This document shows positions 17,563 to 27,403 of a stretch of 60,404 nt of DNA, piece by piece (position 1 is the stretch's first letter; each line of letters starts with the position of its first letter). Origin of the DNA: Sphingomonadaceae bacterium (lineage in GTDB: Bacteria; Pseudomonadota; Alphaproteobacteria; Sphingomonadales; Sphingomonadaceae); the NCBI GenBank assembly GCA_021300355.1, contig JAJTEF010000027.1, positions 1 through 60,404 on the forward strand, read 5' to 3'. The notes beneath the pieces were generated by a model. The model had not been told where the DNA came from. It did no database searches and worked only from the letters and a program-made list of their open reading frames with translations. A program made the position numbers and the translations under genes.

Positions 17563-19509
17563 TTAAGGTTCGGCGATGTTGAATGCGCCCGGCATCGGGT
17601 CAAGCGCCGCCTGCAACGTATCAACGACGGACCGGTCACCTTCGATCTTCAGCCCAGCCATTTGCAATTGCGCTGCCGGCATTTTCAGGAACAACAAAGC
17701 AAGGAACAACTGACGCGGTCCGGTAACGGTTACGGCTGGTGCAGCATGGCCTGTTCCCATTTCGCTGATCATCACCGCATTGCCGACTGTTATTTTCGCT
17801 GTCTCTTTCCGGTCCGAAATCACAAAGTTCAGGTTCAGCGAGGTATTGCCGATGATCGTCGGATCCAATCGGGTCGCGACAGAATCAAGCAACAGGCCGG
17901 TCGGTATCGCTGAAATCATGTCGATGCTTTGCGAACTTATCCCCGCCTTTATGCCGTGCCTTAGCTCGGCCGCACCGGTCAGAAACATGTTACGCCAAAT
18001 CGCGGATTCAGCCTGAAAACCTTGCTGTTCGTAGCTGTCGGCGAGCAAAGCCCGGCCCTCAACATTTTTGGGATCGGCAAAGACCAATTGGTTCAACAGG
18101 TCCGAAGACCAGCGATAGTCCCCTGCCTTCATGGCCTTTTTCGCCGCTGCGAGCAGCTTCTTTGCCCCGCCCATGGCCGCGACCATTTTTGCCGCGCGAA
18201 TTTCGGGCGGGTGGGGATTGAGATTGGCGGGGACTGCATCATACCAACCCAGATAATATTGATATACGGCCTTCGAATTGTGGCTGTAGGTGCCGTAATA
18301 GCCCTTGTTGAACCATTGGTCGCCAATCGCTGGCGGCGCTTTCAACACCTCGGCAATTTCGGCCTGCGTCATGCCCTTGTTCATCATGCGGACTGTCTGG
18401 TCGTGCAAATAGCGGTAATTGTCGCGCTGCCCCGACAACGATCCTTTGACTTCGGATTGTCCGAAGCGCGGCCAGCAATGGCTTGAAATCATTATATCGC
18501 TGCGGTCGCCGTACAGGTTGACAGCTTCGTTGAGGAAGCCGGACCAGCTTAATGTATCGCGCACCTTGGCACCGCGCGGCGTCAGAATATTGTGCAGACT
18601 GCAGGTTGCTATTTCGGCGGCCAAAAATGTGCGCGCTGCGGGGATGTAAACGTTCATTTCCGCTGGCGCTTCTGTCTCTGGCACCATTTGAAATTCGAGA
18701 TTCACCCCGTCAATTTCGCGCACTTCACCGGTTTTGCGAATGTCGATGGTTGGCGGAATGAGCGTAATGTCGCCGCCGCCAATGCCTTTACCGATGCCGC
18801 TGCCCATTTGACCCTGCGCGCCCGGCGTCAAGTTGGTGCCAAATTGGAATGTCGCGCGTCTGCTCATCGCTGGCCCAGCCATCACATTTTCGGACGCGGT
18901 TTCAGCCAGAAAATGTTCGGGGGCGATAATGGCGACTTTGCCGGCCTTAACATCGGCTTCATTAACGATGCCGCGTACGCCGCCGAAATGGTCCCCATGA
19001 CTATGGCTATAAATGACTGCGGAAACAGGGCGTGTACCCAGCTTTTCATTCACAAGCTTCATCGCTGCTGCCGCCGTATCCCGGCTGGTCAACGGATCGA
19101 TGATAATCCAACCCGTTTGCCCTTTGATGATGGTCATGTTGGACACATCAAACCCGCGCACTTGCCACATATTGTCGGTCACCGCATATAGGCCATGCTT
19201 GCGCAAAATCCCCATGTGCCGCCACAGGCTGGGGTTTACGGTGTCTGGCGACGCGCCATTGCCCATCCAGTCATATGCGCCCAGATTCCAGACAGGTTTG
19301 CCGTCTTTGTTCGTAATGATGGGGTCCGCCAAACTTCCGAGAAACCCGCGATCTGCAAATTCAAGGTCACGACCATCTTCGACCGGAAGCTGCGCCGCCA
19401 TGCTGCGCTGTGCGGCAATCGTGGCGTCCGATGCTGGCTTGGCGTCTTGCGCGAAAGCACCTGTGGCCGACGCCGTGCTCAATAAAATGGCGCATAAGAA
19501 TTTTTGCAT
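17563..19509 (-). CDS. Alkyl sulfatase (SdsA1-type metallo-beta-lactamase fold), exported
   Basis: A 648-residue zinc hydrolase that cleaves primary or secondary alkyl sulfates such as SDS, releasing sulfate. It begins with a signal peptide (MQKFLCAILLSTASATGAFAQ). The metal motif SHSHGDHFGG lies near residue 170, and the family stretch SENVMAGPAMSRR is present. An alkyl-sulfatase dimerisation domain follows in the middle, with a sterol-carrier-like C-terminal domain over the last 120 residues. It has its own promoter region (19510-19603) and converges on mltG. Together with the sulfoquinovose operon at 37-42 kb it suggests organosulfur use. Confidence 0.92.
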   Translation of the reverse strand: MQKFLCAILLSTASATGAFAQDAKPASDATIAAQRSMAAQLPVEDGRDLEFADRGFLGSLADPIITNKDGKPVWNLGAYDWMGNGASPDTVNPSLWRHMGILRKHGLYAVTDNMWQVRGFDVSNMTIIKGQTGWIIIDPLTSRDTAAAAMKLVNEKLGTRPVSAVIYSHSHGDHFGGVRGIVNEADVKAGKVAIIAPEHFLAETASENVMAGPAMSRRATFQFGTNLTPGAQGQMGSGIGKGIGGGDITLIPPTIDIRKTGEVREIDGVNLEFQMVPETEAPAEMNVYIPAARTFLAAEIATCSLHNILTPRGAKVRDTLSWSGFLNEAVNLYGDRSDIMISSHCWPRFGQSEVKGSLSGQRDNYRYLHDQTVRMMNKGMTQAEIAEVLKAPPAIGDQWFNKGYYGTYSHNSKAVYQYYLGWYDAVPANLNPHPPEIRAAKMVAAMGGAKKLLAAAKKAMKAGDYRWSSDLLNQLVFADPKNVEGRALLADSYEQQGFQAESAIWRNMFLTGAAELRHGIKAGISSQSIDMISAIPTGLLLDSVATRLDPTIIGNTSLNLNFVISDRKETAKITVGNAVMISEMGTGHAAPAVTVTGPRQLFLALLFLKMPAAQLQMAGLKIEGDRSVVDTLQAALDPMPGAFNIAEP

Positions 19510-19603
19510 GTTGGTCTCTCCCCCAAAATTTTTTTTAACGATGCATCATAAGGCGGCGCAGGTAAATCAGGTTTTTCGACCCGGGATTATCCAACCATCA
19601 GAT

Positions 19604-21820
19604 TTATAAGAAACTATACGGATCGACATCCACCCCGACCCGAACGCTGCGGGGAAAATGCAGGCTGCCCAGCCATTCGCGAATGATCGTCTGCACCTCG
19701 ACCGAACGTTGTGCATGAACCAACAGCCGCTGGCGGTGCCGGCCACGCAGCATAGCCAGCGGCGCTGGCGCAGGGCCGTAAACATACATGCCGTCAACCT
19801 GCGGCGCGGCGCCACCGACCGCGCGCGCGGCTTCAATAGCCTCGCGTTCGTCTTCTGATGAAATGATGATCGCGGCGAAACGCCCGAAGGGCGGCGCACC
19901 TGCGGATTTGCGTTGCTCGGTTTCCGCATCATAAAATGCATCGCGGTCCCCTGCGACCAACGCGGCGATGACGGGGTGGTTGGGATTACGCGTCTGTATG
20001 AAAACCTCTCCCGGCTTTTCCCCACGCCCTGCCCGACCGGCCGCCTGCGCGATTTGCTGGAATGTCCGTTCAGCCGCACGCAAGTCGCCGCCTTCAAGAC
20101 CAAGATCGGCATCAATCACGCCCACCAAGGTCAGCTCAGGAAAGTGATATCCCTTGGTCACCAACTGCGTGCCGATGATGATATCGACAGCCTTGTTTTC
20201 AACCCGCGAGACGAACTCGGCGGCTTTTTCCGGCGACCATAATGTGTCCGACGTCGCAACGATGGTACGCGCATCGGGCAACAGGCGATTTACCTCATCA
20301 CAAATGCGTTCAACGCCGGGGCCACACGCGACCAAGGTATCGCTTTCGCCGCATTCAGGGCATTCATCGGGCGGCGGCATGACATGGCCGCAATGGTGAC
20401 ACGCAAGCCGGCGAACCAGCCTGTGTTCGACCATCCAGCTTGTGCAATTGGGGCATTGGAAGCGGTGGCCACATGTCCTGCACAAGGTGAGCGGCGCAAA
20501 TCCGCGCCGGTTGAGGAACAACAGGCTTTGTTCGCCGCGTTCGACGCGCTCTTCCAACGCCTTGAGCAATGTTGGCGCAATCCAGTGTTGACGCTCGGGC
20601 GCGTCCAAGGTGAGGTCAATCGCCTTGATCTCCGGCATTTTGGCCGCGCCGAAACGGGACGGGATTTCCAACCCCTTATAGCGGCCAATCGTAACCATAT
20701 GGCGCGATTCCAACGCGGGCGTGGCCGACGCCAGCACCACGGGAAAGCCTTCAAAACGGCCACGCATCACGGCAACATCGCGGGCATGGTACCGCACGCC
20801 ATCTTCTTGCTTAAAACTGCTCTCATGCGCTTCGTCGACAATGATCAGCCGCAAATTGGCAAATGGCAGGAACAAAGCCGACCGTGCACCGACAAGCACC
20901 TTTGCACTGCCGTCCGCAACCGCGCGCCACACACGGCGGCGCTGCGTTGACCGCAAATTGCTATGCCACACGGCAGGTTCCACCCCGAAACGCGCTTCAA
21001 AGCGAGCCAGAAACGGCGCCGTCAGGGCGATTTCGGGGAGCAGAACCAGAACTTGTTTGCCCAGACGAATGGCTTCGGCAACCGCTTCAAAATAGGTTTC
21101 GGTTTTGCCAGACCCCGTCACCCCGTCGAGGACGAAGGTGTCAAACCCACCCGAGCGCACGGCGGTGACCATTGCGTCTGCCGCGACCATTTGCGCGTCA
21201 TTCAATTTAGGCGCATCGAAATCCGCGAGCGGTTCAGGCAGCGGAGAATCCACGCTGATCGTAACGGGTTCAAAGGCACCTGCCTTTATTAGCCCGCGGA
21301 TGACAGCATCGCTAACCCCCGCTTCTGCGGCAAGTTCGCGTACAAGGCCTTGCGCCCCCTCCAACGCGTCCAGCGCGGCGGCGCGTTGCGGGGTGAGCCG
21401 TGCGGGTTCAAAGCCGGTGCGGCGATATTCAATGATCGTACCAGACACCGTAAACGCCGCAGACGACGCCAGAACCATACGCAACACCGCGGCATGGCTG
21501 GTCAGATAATAATCGGCGACCCAGTTGACGAGGCGGCGCAACCCTTGCCCAAGTGGCGGACAGTCGACCCGTTCCAACACGGGCCGAAGTTTGCTGGCAT
21601 CGACAGCTTCATCGCCAAAAACATCATCATCCCAAATAACACCCGGCAGTTTACGCGGACCCAGCGGGACCATCACCACGCACCCGGGCCCCGCCTCCAT
21701 GCCCGCAGGCAACCGATAGTCGAGCGGACCAATCGCTTGCGTCAACAGGACGACACGGACACGGTTGGTGGGCGGATTCATCCCGTCGATATAGGCAGAC
21801 AATCGGGGGACGTCACCCAC
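19604..21820 (-). CDS. priA: Primosomal protein N', replication restart helicase
   Basis: PriA recognises stalled forks and reloads the replicative helicase. The 738-residue protein has the N-terminal DNA-binding domain, Walker A in DGVTGSGKTETYF (near residue 238), the DEAH box in IIVDEAHESSF, and an eight-cysteine zinc region (CRTCGHRFQCPNC, then CHHCGH and CPECGE). Helicase motifs such as IIGTQLVTKGYHFP and QAAGRAGRG follow. Length is normal. It is divergent from the aldolase gene at 21957. Confidence 0.97.
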   Translation of the reverse strand: MGDVPRLSAYIDGMNPPTNRVRVVLLTQAIGPLDYRLPAGMEAGPGCVVMVPLGPRKLPGVIWDDDVFGDEAVDASKLRPVLERVDCPPLGQGLRRLVNWVADYYLTSHAAVLRMVLASSAAFTVSGTIIEYRRTGFEPARLTPQRAAALDALEGAQGLVRELAAEAGVSDAVIRGLIKAGAFEPVTISVDSPLPEPLADFDAPKLNDAQMVAADAMVTAVRSGGFDTFVLDGVTGSGKTETYFEAVAEAIRLGKQVLVLLPEIALTAPFLARFEARFGVEPAVWHSNLRSTQRRRVWRAVADGSAKVLVGARSALFLPFANLRLIIVDEAHESSFKQEDGVRYHARDVAVMRGRFEGFPVVLASATPALESRHMVTIGRYKGLEIPSRFGAAKMPEIKAIDLTLDAPERQHWIAPTLLKALEERVERGEQSLLFLNRRGFAPLTLCRTCGHRFQCPNCTSWMVEHRLVRRLACHHCGHVMPPPDECPECGESDTLVACGPGVERICDEVNRLLPDARTIVATSDTLWSPEKAAEFVSRVENKAVDIIIGTQLVTKGYHFPELTLVGVIDADLGLEGGDLRAAERTFQQIAQAAGRAGRGEKPGEVFIQTRNPNHPVIAALVAGDRDAFYDAETEQRKSAGAPPFGRFAAIIISSEDEREAIEAARAVGGAAPQVDGMYVYGPAPAPLAMLRGRHRQRLLVHAQRSVEVQTIIREWLGSLHFPRSVRVGVDVDPYSFL

Positions 21821-21956
21821 CTATCCCTGCCAATGCAAAAGCATTGTTCTTTAGCGTGATATATTACGGCAAATCGGCACGGAATATTGCCTGTCATTTC
21901 TACGCTAACTTTGCCAATAGGCAGTATACCGAATCTACTATCAGGAATAACGTGCC

Positions 21957-22610
21957 ATGAAATTTTTTGCCGACACCGCTGACATTGCCGATATCAAAGA
22001 TCTGGCAGCGACTGGCTTGCTTGATGGCGTCACCACCAACCCAACATTGATTGCCAGATCGGGCCGGGATTTCATTGAAGTCACCCGCGAAATTTGTGCG
22101 CTGACCGATGGACCGGTATCCGCCGAAGTTGTTGCGCTGGATCATGCAACGATGATGAAAGAGGCGGAAATCCTCCGCAAGATCGCAAGCAATGTCTGCA
22201 TCAAGGTGCCATTGACAATTGATGGTCTGAAAACCTGCAAAGCGCTGACGTCAGAAGGGACCATGGTCAATGTGACCTTGTGCTTCTCTGCAAATCAGGC
22301 GCTGCTTGCTGCAAAAGCCGGTGCAACTTTTGTATCGCCCTTCGTTGGTCGTCATGATGACAATGGCTTTGACGGCATGCAGCTGATCAGTGACATTCGC
22401 CTGATTTACGACAATTACGCATTCGACACTGAAATCCTCGTCGCCAGCGTGCGCCATGGTGTGCATGTGCTTGAAGCGGCAAAAATCGGCGCTGACGTCA
22501 TGACTGCACCACCTGCTGTCATCAAGGGCCTGTTCAAACATATCCTGACAGACAAGGGCATTGAAGGCTTTTTGGCGGACTGGGCGAAGACTGGACAAGC
22601 CATCGGCTAA
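21957..22610 (+). CDS. fsa: Fructose-6-phosphate aldolase / small transaldolase
   Basis: A 217-residue class I aldolase of the short transaldolase group (FSA/TalC). The Schiff-base lysine is K83 in CIKVPLT, and the N-terminal TTNPTLI and later [20 protein letters not shown] motifs are typical. Short members act either as fructose-6-phosphate aldolase or as transaldolase in the pentose phosphate path; sequence reading alone does not settle this. It starts a rightward run with folE, nadC and the T2 ribonuclease, though 159 bases separate it from folE. Confidence 0.9.
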   Translation: MKFFADTADIADIKDLAATGLLDGVTTNPTLIARSGRDFIEVTREICALTDGPVSAEVVALDHATMMKEAEILRKIASNVCIKVPLTIDGLKTCKALTSEGTMVNVTLCFSANQALLAAKAGATFVSPFVGRHDDNGFDGMQLISDIRLIYDNYAFDTEILVASVRHGVHVLEAAKIGADVMTAPPAVIKGLFKHILTDKGIEGFLADWAKTGQAIG

Positions 22611-22769
22611 AGCTATCGGCGCGGCTGTGCTTGAAGCACTGCCCGCGTCTGATATCACATCGCATCATGGTGAAATGCCTATGGGTTATTCGCCGTATAG
22701 TTTTTAAAGGCGGGCGGGCCTATTTTTGGGAATGAAAATGGCGGCACTTAAGGCCGCTGGAGACCCAAG

Positions 22770-23405
22770 ATGAACCAGCCCGAAAAGGTGTTTCCCATCG
22801 CACATATCCATTATGAAGACGAAATTGGTGAGAACGGCAAAATCGTCGTTCCTGACGACGTTCAAGACGCCATTCGCACATTAATCCGTTGGTCAGGTGA
22901 TGACCCAGCCCGTGAAGGTTTGCTGGACACACCCGCACGCGTCGGACGCGCATGGCGCGAATATTGTGGCGGCTATGCGGAAGACCCGGCTGCGCATCTT
23001 TCGCGCACCTTTCAGGAAGTCGGCGGATATCACGAGCTGGTTCTGCTAAAGGATATCCCGTTCCAGTCGCATTGCGAGCACCATATGGCGCCGATTATCG
23101 GCAAGGCATCGATTGCCTATATGCCAACGGATCGCGTTGTCGGCATTTCAAAGCTGGCGCGCGTGCTGCATGGCTTTGCTCAACGCCTTCAGGTGCAGGA
23201 ACGCCTGACCGCCGAAGTCGCAAACTGCATTTGGGAACATCTGAAGCCAGAGGGCGTCGCCGTTGTCATTGAGGCGCAACATGGTTGCATGACGGGCCGC
23301 GGTGTGAAGGTGCATGGCGTTGGCATGGTCACGTCAAAACTTATCGGCTGTTTCCTTGACGACCAATCGAGCCGCAAGGAAGTCATGAGCCTGATGGGCT
23401 ACTGA
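22770..23405 (+). CDS. folE: GTP cyclohydrolase I
   Basis: FolE converts GTP to dihydroneopterin triphosphate, the entry to folate synthesis. The 211-residue product shows the zinc site residues in SHCEHHMAPI (near residue 92) and in QHGCMTGRGV (near 172), and the VVGISKLARV substrate region. Length is normal. The upstream 159 bases hold short inverted repeats (for example GCGGC/GCCGC around 22741-22758) but no riboswitch that I recognise. Confidence 0.97.
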   Translation: MNQPEKVFPIAHIHYEDEIGENGKIVVPDDVQDAIRTLIRWSGDDPAREGLLDTPARVGRAWREYCGGYAEDPAAHLSRTFQEVGGYHELVLLKDIPFQSHCEHHMAPIIGKASIAYMPTDRVVGISKLARVLHGFAQRLQVQERLTAEVANCIWEHLKPEGVAVVIEAQHGCMTGRGVKVHGVGMVTSKLIGCFLDDQSSRKEVMSLMGY

Positions 23406-23485
23406 TTACGGCATTGCTGCCCGGTTCGAACGCACTTAAGGGTGGGGGCAACCCCATCCGATAAGAATCGCCGGACTGCACTGAC

Positions 23486-24334
23486 ATGGCCTTTACCCTT
23501 CCCCATTTTGATCTCGACGCCTTTGTCCGCGCGACGCTTGCCGAAGATCTGGGGCCAACCGGCACCGACGTTACATCGCAAAGCGTCATACCTGCAGATG
23601 TCCGGTTTGAAGGCACGATGGATAGCCGTGACGCCATCGTCGTGGCCGGTCTGCCGATTGCCGTTGCGTTCTTCAGTTCGCTCGATCCCGCGATGGAAAT
23701 CGACCTGTTGGTCGAAGAAGGACAGCAGGTTGCTGCTGGAACTGACCTTATGCGTCTTCGGGGTAATGCCCGCGCGATGCTGACGGCGGAGCGGTCCGCG
23801 CTGAATACGGTCCAACATCTTTCGGGCATCGCCACGCTAACACGGCAATATGTTAACGCGATTTCGGGTACGGGCTGCACCCTGTTGGATACGCGCAAAA
23901 CCATTCCCGGGCTTCGCGTGCTTGAAAAATACGCGACGCGCATGGGCGGGGCAACGAACCACCGCATGGGTTTGTGGGACGCCGCAATGATCAAGGACAA
24001 TCATGTGGCGGTCGCAGGCGGCGTTGCAGAGGCGGTACGCCGCGCACGCGAAGCTGGCGTTGAACGCATCATATTAGAGGTCGATAGCATCGCCCAGATC
24101 GAACCTGGGCTTGCGGCGGGCGCCAGCCATTTGCTGCTCGACAATATGGACGCAGATACGCTGCGCACCGCAGTTGCGTTAATTGCGTGCCGTGTACCCA
24201 CAGAGGCGTCGGGCGGTGTCACGCTTGATAGCATTCGCGCCAAAGCGGAAACCGGCGTTACCTACATCTCGGTTGGGCGCTTGACGCAAAGCGCGCCCGC
24301 TGCGGATATCGGACTGGATTTTGCGCAGGCTTAG
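23486..24334 (+). CDS. nadC: Nicotinate-nucleotide pyrophosphorylase (quinolinate phosphoribosyltransferase)
   Basis: NadC turns quinolinate and PRPP into nicotinate mononucleotide, the third de novo NAD step. The 282-residue protein contains the family stretches ERSALNTVQHLSGIATLT, LDTRKTIPGLR and KDNHVAVAGG, with LEVDSIAQIE after them, all substrate-site regions. It overlaps the T2 ribonuclease start by 14 bases. nadA and nadB are elsewhere in this window, so the pathway is split into three loci. Confidence 0.97.
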   Translation: MAFTLPHFDLDAFVRATLAEDLGPTGTDVTSQSVIPADVRFEGTMDSRDAIVVAGLPIAVAFFSSLDPAMEIDLLVEEGQQVAAGTDLMRLRGNARAMLTAERSALNTVQHLSGIATLTRQYVNAISGTGCTLLDTRKTIPGLRVLEKYATRMGGATNHRMGLWDAAMIKDNHVAVAGGVAEAVRRAREAGVERIILEVDSIAQIEPGLAAGASHLLLDNMDADTLRTAVALIACRVPTEASGGVTLDSIRAKAETGVTYISVGRLTQSAPAADIGLDFAQA

Positions 24335-25052
24335 CAGCCTCGTCCTTTTAGGCGCGGCCGCGTGCCTTTCGCCAGCACCCGCGCTGGCGCAAGCATGGCA
24401 GTGTCAGCCCACGACCTATCTGCCCCGTCCAGCACTTGAGTTGCCGTCACCCAATCAGGTCCGGCGCACGGCGATTGCAGGCTATATTCTGGCATTAAGC
24501 TGGAGCCCCGAATTTTGCCGCGGGCGGGAACGCGACCCGGCGATGCGGTTCCAATGTTCAGGGACAATTGGCGACTTTGGCTTCATTCTTCACGGCCTAT
24601 GGCCCGAAGCAAAAGGGCCAAATTATCCGCAATATTGCCGGCCGGTGGGCGTGCTGCCGCGGCAGACCATTGCCAACAACATCTGCCTAAGTCCGTCGCC
24701 CCAATTGCTGCAGCACCAATGGGCGAAGCATGGCAGCTGCATTGCCAAAACGCCGGAGGCTTATTTCGGTGCAGCACGGCTGTTGTTCAACGCGCTTGAG
24801 TTTCCCGACATGGCGCGGCTTTCGCGCGAGCCGGAACGCGGAACGCCATTGACCGCAGCGACGATTGCCGAAAGATTTGCCGAGTTAAACGACGGCATGT
24901 CGGCGGACTCGGTGACGGTAAAGGTCAGCGCGAAAGGCTGGCTTCAAGAAATACGCATTTGCCTAGACCGCACATTCAAACCGCGAAGATGCCTCAGTTT
25001 TAGCCGGGCGGCATCACGCACGGCGCACGTCAAAATCTGGCGCGGGCGTTAA
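24321..25052 (+). CDS. T2-family ribonuclease, exported
   Basis: A 243-residue secreted endoribonuclease. A signal peptide (MRRLSSLVLLGAAACLSPAPALAQA) starts at a TTG codon inside the end of nadC; no ATG fits. Both active-site motifs are present: CAS1 as FILHGLWPE (near residue 90) and CAS2 as WAKHGSC (near 135), each with its catalytic His. Several cysteines allow disulfides, as expected for a periplasmic enzyme. It probably scavenges RNA for nucleotides. The 14-base overlap implies translational coupling to nadC. It converges on the DUF4112 gene with a four-base overlap. Confidence 0.9.
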   Translation: MRRLSSLVLLGAAACLSPAPALAQAWQCQPTTYLPRPALELPSPNQVRRTAIAGYILALSWSPEFCRGRERDPAMRFQCSGTIGDFGFILHGLWPEAKGPNYPQYCRPVGVLPRQTIANNICLSPSPQLLQHQWAKHGSCIAKTPEAYFGAARLLFNALEFPDMARLSREPERGTPLTAATIAERFAELNDGMSADSVTVKVSAKGWLQEIRICLDRTFKPRRCLSFSRAASRTAHVKIWRGR

Positions 25053-25477
25053 CGTTCGATAATCCGCGTGGACGGATGATGTTTGTCCAGATGCTTACGG
25101 ATAATCTTCAGGTTTCTTGTATTTGAACGCCACACCAAGTCAAAGGCATCGCCCAAAAATGGCACCGCGCCAATCGCGGTATCAATGCCGATGTTCGCAC
25201 TCATGCGCAGCAGCTGCCATTTTGACATGCCCAGATTGCGACCTTCCCAGACGATATAGGCGCCCATGGCTGCGGTCACGAGATCGCCAAGCACGGGCAC
25301 CAAGCCAATGACGGTGTCCAAGCCCACTGGAATTTTTGTGCCGGGAATGTGAAATGCCCGTTCAAGCACCTTTTCGAGTGCTTCGACGCGCATGCGAACG
25401 GCCCGTGGGTCGTTGCCCATTCCGGGCAGGTCCTTGGCAATTTGTGCGAACTGTTCCTGCGAAATCGGCACTGGCAT
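25049..25477 (-). CDS. DUF4112 family membrane protein
   Basis: A 142-residue protein of the DUF4112 family, function unknown. Hydrophobic stretches with the family look (IPVGLDTVIGLVPVLGDLV and IDTAIGAVPFLGDAFDLVW) suggest it associates with the membrane, followed by a basic C-terminus (RNLKIIRKHLDKHH). The ATG at 25477 has an excellent AAAGGAG five bases upstream, which decides the start. It lies 13 bases after the stop of the broken solute-binding protein and is probably co-transcribed with it. Confidence 0.88.
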   Translation of the reverse strand: MPVPISQEQFAQIAKDLPGMGNDPRAVRMRVEALEKVLERAFHIPGTKIPVGLDTVIGLVPVLGDLVTAAMGAYIVWEGRNLGMSKWQLLRMSANIGIDTAIGAVPFLGDAFDLVWRSNTRNLKIIRKHLDKHHPSTRIIER

Positions 25478-25490
25478 AACTCCTTTGGAC

Positions 25491-26892
25491 TTATGTTGGG
25501 TCCCGCCCGAGATATTGCAACAGGTGCCAGCCCCGTCCGTTGGCAAAGTGCCCCAAAAGCCCGGGTCGCACGACCGACCAGCGCAGCGGATTGGCAATCG
25601 GAATAAAGCCGACCGTGGATTGCATTTCGGCTTCCGCCTGCCCCAATAATTGCACACGCACCGTCATGTCCTTTGTCATGCGCGCCTCTGCGACGATTGC
25701 GTCCGCCCGCGCGCTGCATATTGCGGCAAATTTGCAGGACAATTGGTCCAGATACCATGCAGGGCTGGACTGTTGCGCCGTCAGGTCAATCAAACGCAGG
25801 TCATGCGGCCGGTCGGCGGTCACCCGCTCAATATCGACACCCACGGCCGCTAAATCAGCGCGCAGACGCGCAAAAAATATGCGGCTGCCGTACCCACGTG
25901 GCAGGGCAACTCGCAAAGGCCGGATGGCCCCGTTCGCGCGCTTCCAGTTTGCAATGCTTGCAGCGGCCATGGATCGTCGTTGGTCCATGGATGGCACCGC
26001 CCAATCGGGCCGAGCAATGTCCGCGCGGTTCGGTAAGCTTTCGGGCACCAGCGTGACCGTTTCGCGCCATGCGAATATGTCGAAAGCTGTCAGCAACTTT
26101 GGCCGGTCAATGGCCATCGCGATTGCCGTCCGGTTGTCCTTGTCCGCTAAAAAAGGACCCGCTTGCACCACCATCAATCCAAACAAACCCGGGACCGCAT
26201 CAAACTGGATCTCATTGGCATTGATCCTTGCCGCTTCGAGCAATGGGAAGGTTTCAAAACGGCCGCCCTCAATCAAATCGCGTAACGGTTGCGGTGCCAA
26301 GAACCGCCGTCCCCTCTGCATCCATTTCATTGCGCCGCAACTGCATGGCCTGACCCAATTTCTTGGCCTGCATCGGGCCGGACCCGGCACCGCGACGTAA
26401 TAATCCGAATTCAGGCAAAGCAAGCAGCTCAAGCAAATAAGGCATCGGGGCCTTCAGCCGGATTTCAACGACCTTGCCTGTCATTGCGACGACGCGGTCG
26501 ATGACGGCAAGCTCCTCGCCCCAACGGCCCTTTTTAAGTTCGCTTACACGCCGGGTCAAAAGCTGCGCGACCTCTTGCGAGTTTAGTTCGCGCCCATCGT
26601 TCCACCGCGCCTTATTCAGGCGGAAGATATAACTCATACCGTCGTCATTAACGATCCAGCGGCTCGCCAACCCCGGCGCAACGCGGCCTTTTTCGTCAAA
26701 GGTGACCAACCCCTGTGCCGTTGCACTGCGCAGATAGGCAGAGGCGAGCGGTAATGGTGAGGCGGACACGTTAAAGGGCTTGGGACGATCCTCAATCACA
26801 TCGACGCGGACCCGTTCATTGTCGACGCCCTGCGAACAACCGGCAAGTGTAGCCGACAGCAACAAAAGCAAAAACGGCAGCAAACGGGTCAT
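25491..26892 (-). pseudogene. Solute-binding lipoprotein of ABC transporter (SBP family 5), frameshifted
   Basis: The gene encodes a peptide/nickel-type extracellular solute-binding protein anchored as a lipoprotein: MTRLLPFLLLLLSATLAGC ends in a lipobox. Frame one runs from 26892 to about 26300 and covers the first domain (SRWIVNDDGMSYIFRLN, RWNDGREL). A second frame continues the same protein (LAPQPLRDLIEGGRFETFPLL) to 25491. The switch is a one-base shift near 26305, in a G-rich stretch. The two frames together give about 466 residues, a reasonable but short SBP. No permease or ATPase genes adjoin it. Either a true pseudogene or a sequencing error; re-sequencing the G-rich site decides. 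Confidence 0.8.
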
Positions 26893-26934
26893 GCGGCCAC
26901 CATAATCAGAATGTCGCGGTGCACAATCCACGAT

Positions 26935-27396
26935 TCAACGGTCAGTGCAGGTGAACAGCAATATCTCGTTCGGGGCGGGCGGCAATTGTGCAGCAATCGC
27001 CTTATTCATATTGTCGATATTGGTCAGCTGACTGGCGTCCGTCGTACATGTCTTCACATCATAACGCTGGCGCGCTTCGCGGGCGGACCGCATAGCATCT
27101 GTACCCGGCAGAAAACGCTCAATACGATAGATATTGGTGTCGGGGGCATAACTCGTCACCGAAATCTGTGCATCATTGTTCGGCACAAAGCTTCGGACCC
27201 ATCGGCCGGCGCTTTCGACATATTGCGTGCGGCCGTTCACGCATCCGTCCGGCCGCCATGTGAAATCAACATCGGCGCTATCGGACATGGTGATACGGCT
27301 GCGTTCGGGCTGCAGCACGCATATCTTGGCCAGTTCGGTTACGGCTGCTTTGACCGCTTGGTCCTGCGGCGCATCCGCGGTTAGAGCCGCACGCAC
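26935..27396 (-). CDS. Unknown domain, probably the C-terminus of the upstream protease split by a frame change
   Basis: An open frame of 153 residues with no recognised family and three cysteines besides the C-terminal CTDR. A GTG at 27396 could start it, but no ribosome-binding site is evident. Reading the same frame further upstream gives FDEVDGRVRAALTADAPQ, which continues smoothly from the end of the protease reading (ISAL) if one T is removed at 27413-27415. I therefore think this is the C-terminal domain of the protease at 27404, giving one protein of about 463 residues. A separate gene is the alternative. Confidence 0.5.
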   Translation of the reverse strand: MRAALTADAPQDQAVKAAVTELAKICVLQPERSRITMSDSADVDFTWRPDGCVNGRTQYVESAGRWVRSFVPNNDAQISVTSYAPDTNIYRIERFLPGTDAMRSAREARQRYDVKTCTTDASQLTNIDNMNKAIAAQLPPAPNEILLFTCTDR

Positions 27397-27403
27397 CCTG
27401 CCA

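Noticed and set aside
22611-22769. Riboswitch upstream of folE
   Set aside because: Only short inverted repeats; no known motif could be assembled.
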